From NCBI GenBank assembly GCA_014904985.1, contig MU129102.1:40829-104828 (forward strand): a stretch of DNA of 64,000 nucleotides. The letters run 5' to 3'. This document shows positions 58,801 to 64,000 of the stretch, in pieces. The position numbers and the translations under genes are program-made. The notes under the pieces are model-generated. The model was not told the DNA's origin and searched no databases. It worked only from the letters and a program-made list of their open reading frames with translations. The stretch is from Hydnum rufescens UP504 (Eukaryota; Basidiomycota; Agaricomycetes; Cantharellales; Hydnaceae). Position 1 is the first letter of the stretch. Every line of letters starts with the position of its first letter.

Positions 58801-61392
58801 GTGAGTATGGCTCCAATTTTCTCACATGCTGAAGCTGTATGATTAACATCCATTCCCCAGATTGGTCCAGACCTTGTCAAGCTGCAAGATGATGCATTGC
58901 AATTCATCTCCATGTTCACCCCTGTGATTGTTACAAGTGCACCTCACATCTACCTCTCTGGTCTGACATTTGCCCCTGCATCATCCCTCCTATATCAGAG
59001 GTGGCAGAGTCAATTTCCAGGGGTTGCAAAACTTGCTCAGGGAAGACTTCAGCACTGGCCAAATATTAGGCTGATCTTAGAAGGACATGCTTCCTGGGTA
59101 GAATGTGTTGCTTTCTCACCTGATGGCAAGCAGATTGCTTCTGGCTCAAGGGACAACACCATCCAACTCTGGAATGTGGAGATGGGTGTGAGTGTTGGCC
59201 AGCCAATGGAAGGGCACAAGGATTCTGTCACATCCATTGCTTTCTCACCTGATGGCAAGCAGATTGCTTCTGGTTCTTGGGACAACACCATCCAACTCTG
59301 GAATGTGGAGATGGGTGTGAGTGTTGGCCAGCCAATGGAGGGGCACATGCATTCTGTCACATGCATTGCTTTCTCACCTGATGGCAAGCAGATTGCTTCT
59401 GGCTCTGAGGACAACACCATCCAACTCTGGAATGTGGAGATGGGTGTGAGTGTTGGCCAGCCAATGGAGGGGCACATGCATTCTGTCACATGCATTGCTT
59501 TCTCACCTGATGGCAAGCAGATTGCTTCTGGCTCTAAGGACAAGACCATCCAACTCTGGAATGTGGAGATGGGCATGAGTGTTGGCCAGCCAATGGAGGG
59601 GCACAAGGATGCTGTCAGATGCATTGCTTTCTCACCTGATGGCAAGCAGATTGCTTCTGGCTCTGAGGACAAGGCTATCCAACTCTGGAATGTGGAGAGG
59701 GGTGTGAGTGCTGGCCAGCCAATGGAGGGGCACACAGGGGTTGTCACATGCATTGCTTTCTCACCTGATGGCAAGCAGATTGCTTCTGGCTCTTGGGACA
59801 ATACCATCCAACTCTGGAATGTGGAGATGGGGGTGAGTGTTGGCCAGCCAATGGAGGGGCACAAGGATTGTGTCACATCCATTGCTTTCTCACCTGATGG
59901 CAAGCAGATTGCTTCTGGCTCTTGGGACAAGACCATCCAACTCTGGAATGTGGAGATGGGTGTGAGTGTTGGTCAGCCAATGGAAGGGCACAAGAGTGAT
60001 GTCAGATCCATTGCTTTCTCACCTGATGGCAAGCAGATTGCTTCTGGTTCTGAAGACAAGACCATCCAACTCTGGAATGTGGAGATGGGTGTGAGTGCTG
60101 GCCAGCCAATGGGGGGGCACAAGAGATCTGTCAGATGCATTGCTTTCTCCCCTGATGGCAAGCAGATTGCTTCGGGCTCTGATGACAGGACCATCCAACT
60201 CTGGGGTGTGGAGATGGGTGTGAGTGTTGGCCAGCCAATGGAAGGGCACAAGAGTTCTGTCACATCCATTGCTTCTCACCTGATGGCAAGCAGATTGCTT
60301 CTGGCTCTGAGGACAAGACTATCCAACTCTGGAATGTGGAGATGGGCTGAGTGTTGGCCAGCCAATGGAGGGGCACAAGGATTTGCATCACATCCATTGC
60401 TTTCTCACCTGATGGCAAGCAGATTGCTTCTGGCTCTGAGGACAAGACCATCCAACTCTGGAATGTGGAGATGGGTGTGAGTGTTGGCCAGCCAATGGAG
60501 GGGCACAAGGATTTTGTCACATGCATTGCTTTCCTCCCTGATGGCAAGCAGATTGCTTCTGGCTCTGATGACAAGACCATCCAACTCTGGAATGTGGAGA
60601 TGGGTGTGAGTGTTGGCCAGCCAATGGAGGGGCACAAGGGTCTGTCACATCCATTGCTTTCTCACCTGATGGCAAGCAGATTGCTTCTGGCTCTTGGGAT
60701 GAGACCATCCAACTCTGGAATGTGGAGATGGGTGTGAGTGTTGGCCAGCCAATGGAGGGCCCAAGGATTTTGTCACATGCATTGCTTTCTCACCTGATGG
60801 CAAGCAGATTGCTCTGGCTCTTTGGACCAGACCATTCAACTCTGGAATGTGGAGATGGGTGTGAGTGTTGCCAGCCAATGGAGGGGCACCAGAGTGCTGT
60901 CATATGCATTGCTTTCTCACCTGATGGCAAGCAGATTGCTTCTGGCTCTTGGGACAAGAGCATCCGACTCTGGAATGTGGAGCTGGGTGCAAGCATTGGC
61001 CAGCAAATGGAGGGGAATGGTAGTGCCATCCAGTCTATTGCCTCCCCACCTGACAGCAAACAGATCACATCTGATTCCTGGGATAACACTATCCAAATTT
61101 CACACTTGCCAATGTGGAGTCTAATCACAACCTCCAGTATCCAGTCCATCTATTCCCTCTCCCCTGTCACTCCTTTCAATTTGAGAATGGATGGATTTTG
61201 GGGCCCAGTAAAGAGCTTATCCTTTGGGTCCCTCCTGCCTACCATGGATTCCTGGAGCACCCTAACTGTCATATCATAGGAGGACCCCGAAGGACTGAGA
61301 TTGATTTTCAGCACCTTAAGTGTGGCCAGGAGTGGGTACAATGTCAAGTGGTTGGTGAAGCAGATGCTGCCAGTGGTTCCAGGAAATTGTAA
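55824..61392 (+). CDS. NLR-like STAND protein: C2-like, helical, NACHT, WD40 repeats (frame-disrupted)
   Basis: Fungal NLR-type receptors of this build act in non-self recognition and regulated cell death. From ATG 55824 (MASNDPLNPADMCIVYIS) a C2-like part follows (SKYIKATQDAVAWKDPFGDEL, then IGCRVAIDLLERRFG), then helices (PLLSRLDALVKVADSVAE, VMGLVQTMADSCSF, EAEELKKRSKTDQDI). The NACHT domain has Walker A GMAGAGKSSI (57439-57468), Walker B TVVFIDAFDES (near 57730-57760), and downstream VIVTSRYEPDI and PLHMSYRDFL. About 16 WD40 units follow, and the tail ends WILGPSKELILWVPP and GEADAASGSRKL at 61392. Indels interrupt the frame near 56270, 56525, 57765 (a G run), 60271, 60348, 60375, 60638, 60760, 60812, 60868 and about 61180. 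Introns lie at about 56721-56771, 56967-57010, 57180-57234 and 58801-58860. Either a decaying receptor or a repeat region with read errors. Confidence 0.75.
59080..61110 (+). repeat. near-identical WD40 repeat array, 129-bp unit
   Basis: About 16 units of 43 residues share the core IAFSPDGKQIASGS and TIQLWNVEMGVSVGQPM. Unit spacing is 129 bp (for example 59218 to 59347). Variation is concentrated in the three residues after EGH (KDS, MHS, KDA, TGV, KDC, KSD, KRS, KSS, KDF, QSA) and in the residues around the later Asp (SWDN, SEDN, SKDK, SEDK, SDDR, SRDN). The first and last units are more diverged. Indels cluster in units 10-14. Confidence 0.95.
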
Positions 61393-63257
61393 TGTTTAAG
61401 TACTGTGCTTTGTGCTTCATTTGACAATCCTCCTTTTTTTTTTGTTTTTTTTGGAAAAATCACCCTAAATAATTATTTACATGGTAGACCAGCCATTTGA
61501 AGATGGGCTTTGTCCATGCAAACCTACTTTTGCTAGTATCCAAGGAGAGCTCATAGCTAGGCACTTGCCAACAGCTTACCACAGTGAAAGTAAATGTTGT
61601 GATCTGGCCACCATCTCCAATTTGCCGAGATGATAATGGCCATGACAAATGACATTGGGGTGGGAGTGAATGTGAACATTCAGCAGTTCAGATTACTGCA
61701 GGGGTTGCTAACACTAGGTGTGGCATTGGACTTCAAACTACTCAGGGCTGGGTGCATGGTGAATTCAAATGCTATGGCTGCTAGATTAGGATTGGGAGTT
61801 ATAGATGTTGCCCCTGGTGGGACCCCAGTGCTGAGACTGATAGGGAGGTGAGTCATAAGGGCCCAGGAGATGATACCTGTGAAATTTGTTAAGGCCATGG
61901 TCAAGAGGTGGGGGCAGGGAAAAATATACCTGAACATTGCATTATGAGGACTCAACAGAGATGACAGAGGTTTGAGAAATATTCACTTGTCCAGTGCTAT
62001 CTTTGGTATAGCCCCAGCACATGAAGGAGTAATATACAGGTATCCTGGAACAGGAAGGGATCCTCAGATGTTATCTGACTCTTTGGAAATTGACATAACC
62101 CAAAAGTGAAACAAAAGTGAGACAGCTTGCAATGGTTACTATGGGGCTCAGTTAGTTCAAACAATCCACCCTTCCTCACCACCAGAGTTGAATTCAAAGC
62201 TCCAAATGGGAAATGAATGGAAGAGCATAAGGTGTCCATGTAGACATTGTATGCAATGTGGGAGAAAACCATCTGGCCTGACTCAGAATACAAGCACCTG
62301 GGAGAAAGTCTATCTTCAAGCATGAACAACTGGTATAGAAGAAGGGTTGGGAGCTCTAATGACTGTCAAATAAAAATCTGGTTCAGCCAGGCATGGATGG
62401 GAGACTGTATTTCTGTTGTTATTCAACAGGCTGGTTTGCTTTGATGGTTGATCACTCTCTGACAAGATAGTATGAGGTTCTGTGGAGGACTGAATGATGA
62501 TATGGACTAGCTGTAGCCAATGATGTATTGTGGATGCTTATAGTAAGGCTTATATGTTGTGTTCAATCATTTACTGATATTTGTATGCCATTGTTTACAT
62601 CTTCCTGTTCAAAATGTGAATATCTAAGGGGGTTCTTGACTGGTTAGTGCTTGGTTACTTTGTTCACCTTGGACCACTGTACATCAAGACCTTCTTAGGT
62701 ACCAAATACCAGGCATTTTTTGGTACCTCACTAGGTCCTCCTGGCCATGGGGCCCAATGGGGTCCAAGTCTCTGGACTTCATGCCTCCAGCATGCACTCA
62801 CCAGCCTATACAACTTATCACAAGAGTAGATTTATAGCATTAAGCAGGCAGAAGAATCAAAGTTAACTATTCTTGCAAGAAGCATGGCACTAAGTTAAGA
62901 CTGTCCAAATGGCATAGATAATGACAGTGAAGAGACTGCAATCATAGAATATGGAAGAAGGCTGAGAATATATAAAGGACAGCTCTGTGGATGCAAGAAC
63001 AAGAGACAAGGAATGTGATGGATGCAGAATTGTAGAGACTTGCATGAAGCATGATATTAAGTCAAGAGTGTCCAAATGATGTAGGTAATCCAAGGCCATC
63101 AAGTCCCCAGGTAGTCTATGCCACATCCATAGATCCATGGACACCCCCATTTCCATATTGTGTTAAGTTGAGACCATCTGGCACCTCCAAAATCAAGCAT
63201 GCTGATCTCACCATGTGCTTGTTGGTGCCCCATCAAAAATCCAAATAGGTCATTGGG
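61393..63257. other. low-CpG intergenic region
   Basis: T runs at 61433-61451 follow the NLR gene. Only short open stretches occur and no family is recognised. Repeated phrases such as GTCAAGA and AAGCATGG with GTGTCCAAATG are found near 62880-63080, suggesting small internal duplications. Confidence 0.3.
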
Positions 63258-63713
63258 TCATGCAGTTCTGAGATAATCACCAAGTTGTGAAGTAGAACCT
63301 TGACAGAGTGGAATCATGTTGGCAGTGCCACTCACACTTCCATTCACAGATCCAGGATATGTGCCAAAGGTATTATTGAACAAGGCAGGATCAATGTCAG
63401 GTAAGTCTACTCCTTGCCAGTCCATCCAAGTGAGGTCAATTGGTGGAGGCAGAGGGGATGAGGCAACAGCAGAGACAGAGGGAGAGTGTAATGAAGTGCC
63501 TCCCAGATTCAGGAGGGCACTCATTGTCATACTTGGACAAAGTGAGTCAACAGGGGAGGGAGTAGGATATGGGAGAATAGGAAGAGAAAGGGTGATCACA
63601 CCACCCTTAGCACTGGCTTCAGGTGGGGGAGCTGCAAACAGGGCTAAGCACTGGCTTTGCCCTGGACACAGGAGAAAAGGATGCAAGGGAAGGGGAGTCA
63701 TGATGAAGGGCAT
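63258..63713 (-). CDS. hypothetical Ser/Pro-rich protein fragment
   Basis: A minus-strand frame from ATG 63713 (MPFIMTPLPLHPF) runs about 150 codons to a stop at 63258. It is rich in Ser, Pro and Leu, and has an acidic-aromatic patch (LTWMDWQGVDLPDIDPALF). The opposite strand is open over almost the same interval, which weakens the coding case; low CpG alone can keep both strands open. Could be part of a transposon or a chance frame. Confidence 0.2.
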   Translation of the reverse strand: MPFIMTPLPLHPFLLCPGQSQCLALFAAPPPEASAKGGVITLSLPILPYPTPSPVDSLCPSMTMSALLNLGGTSLHSPSVSAVASSPLPPPIDLTWMDWQGVDLPDIDPALFNNTFGTYPGSVNGSVSGTANMIPLCQGSTSQLGDYLRTA

Positions 63714-63816
63714 AAAGTAGTGACTGGCCAAGTGGCACAGTCACTAACTAAGGAGAGAGTGGGGGTCAGCGAGAGGAGAGGGCTGTCCTACTCACCTAAT
63801 GCACCCTCAAAATAGT

Positions 63817-63862
63817 ACCTCTTAGGTGGTTTGAGTTTGCATCTGCAAACCACCTAAGAGGT
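63817..63862. repeat. 17-bp perfect inverted repeat
   Basis: ACCTCTTAGGTGGTTTG (63817-63833) is followed after 12 bases by its exact complement (63846-63862). An inner pair GTTTGCA/TGCAAAC competes for the same hairpin. Confidence 0.85.
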
Positions 63863-63873
63863 GTTCTGAGTAT

Positions 63874-63894
63874 AGGTGTGTCTAAGACACACCT
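63874..63894. repeat. 10-bp perfect palindrome
   Basis: AGGTGTGTCT (63874-63883) and AGACACACCT (63885-63894) flank a single A. It shares the TTAGGTG/CACCTAA motif with the hairpin just upstream. Confidence 0.8.
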
Positions 63895-64000
63895 AAGGGG
63901 TATTTTTGGGGAATTTTTTTTCTAAGTTCACTATATAGACATGTCTAAAATAGCCTGCTGCAGGCACCACCTGGGAGGGTTTGTTCACTGGCTGGAGAGT

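Larger units (their letters stand above)
58770..64000. other. CpG-depleted domain
   Basis: Reading by eye I find only a handful of CG dinucleotides after about 58765 (near 60172, 60964, 61287, 61626 and 63769), although C and G are common. TG and CA are abundant. Upstream, including the NACHT part of the same gene, CG is frequent. The domain crosses from coding to non-coding DNA at 61.4 kb without change. Confidence 0.85.

Noticed and set aside
59049..59936. Long minus-strand open frame opposite the WD40 repeats
   Set aside because: It is a shadow: 129-bp repeats (a multiple of three) keep the antisense frame open in every unit.
63316..63720. Plus-strand protein opposite the Ser/Pro-rich frame
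   Set aside because: Both strands are open in low-CpG DNA; the plus reading is a Gly/Arg-rich low-complexity shadow.

Overview
The window looks like a chromosomal segment of a filamentous basidiomycete, most likely an Agaricomycete and possibly Rhizoctonia-like. Genes carry many short GT-AG introns of about 50-75 nt. The window holds a nuclear SDH2 gene, an F-box family, HSPA12-type Hsp70 relatives and a NACHT-WD40 (NLR-like) gene, and shows no bacterial operons or Shine-Dalgarno signals. The genus is an inference.

Layout. 0.8-2.4 kb: cystathionine gamma-lyase with three frame shifts. 2.4-4.4 kb: decayed DNA with an HNH-nuclease-like remnant. 4.4-25.9 kb: a segmental-duplication zone with four cytosolic-type Hsp70 copies (4.4, 7.5, 15.2 and 17.1 kb; the last is intact), two HSPA12-like genes on the minus strand (11.1-13.7 and 20.4-23.2 kb) and a single-pass membrane-protein gene (24.8-25.9 kb) whose 5' part is also duplicated at 15.0 kb. 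26.9-28.1 kb: a membrane-anchored SH3 protein. 28.1-32.3 kb: mostly unassigned. 32.3-33.8 kb: an F-box-like gene. 35.3-37.1 kb: a MATE-like transporter. 38-46.4 kb: a second duplication, with two O-fucosyltransferase-like genes (38.0 and 43.3 kb), each followed by a convergent small coiled-coil gene; a decayed TPR array lies between them. 46.7-48.0 kb: intact 8-exon SDH2. 49.3-53.2 kb: a long conserved-type protein of unknown function. 53.7-54.2 kb: a fragment of the 32-kb F-box gene. 55.8-61.4 kb: an NLR-like gene with C2-like, helical, NACHT and about 16 near-identical WD40 repeats. 61.4-64 kb: low-CpG DNA ending in hairpin repeats.

Three points stand out. First, all four Hsp70 copies share one stop codon just before the GGxP/EEVD tail, and the tail is still readable in decayed form downstream. 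The tail was therefore probably lost before duplication, and one tail-less copy has kept an open frame. Second, the HSPA12-like copies carry an inserted block of roughly 36-40-residue repeats whose number differs between copies. Third, CpG dinucleotides nearly vanish at about 58.77 kb, inside the NLR gene, and stay rare to the end of the window, covering the WD40 array and the DNA beyond it.

Many duplicated genes carry single-base indels, while SDH2, the conserved gene at 49.3 kb and Hsp70 copy 4 do not. This favours real decay of duplicates over uniformly poor sequence, but indel errors cannot be excluded, especially in the WD40 array and homopolymers. Exon boundaries were worked out by hand from splice signals and reading-frame continuity.
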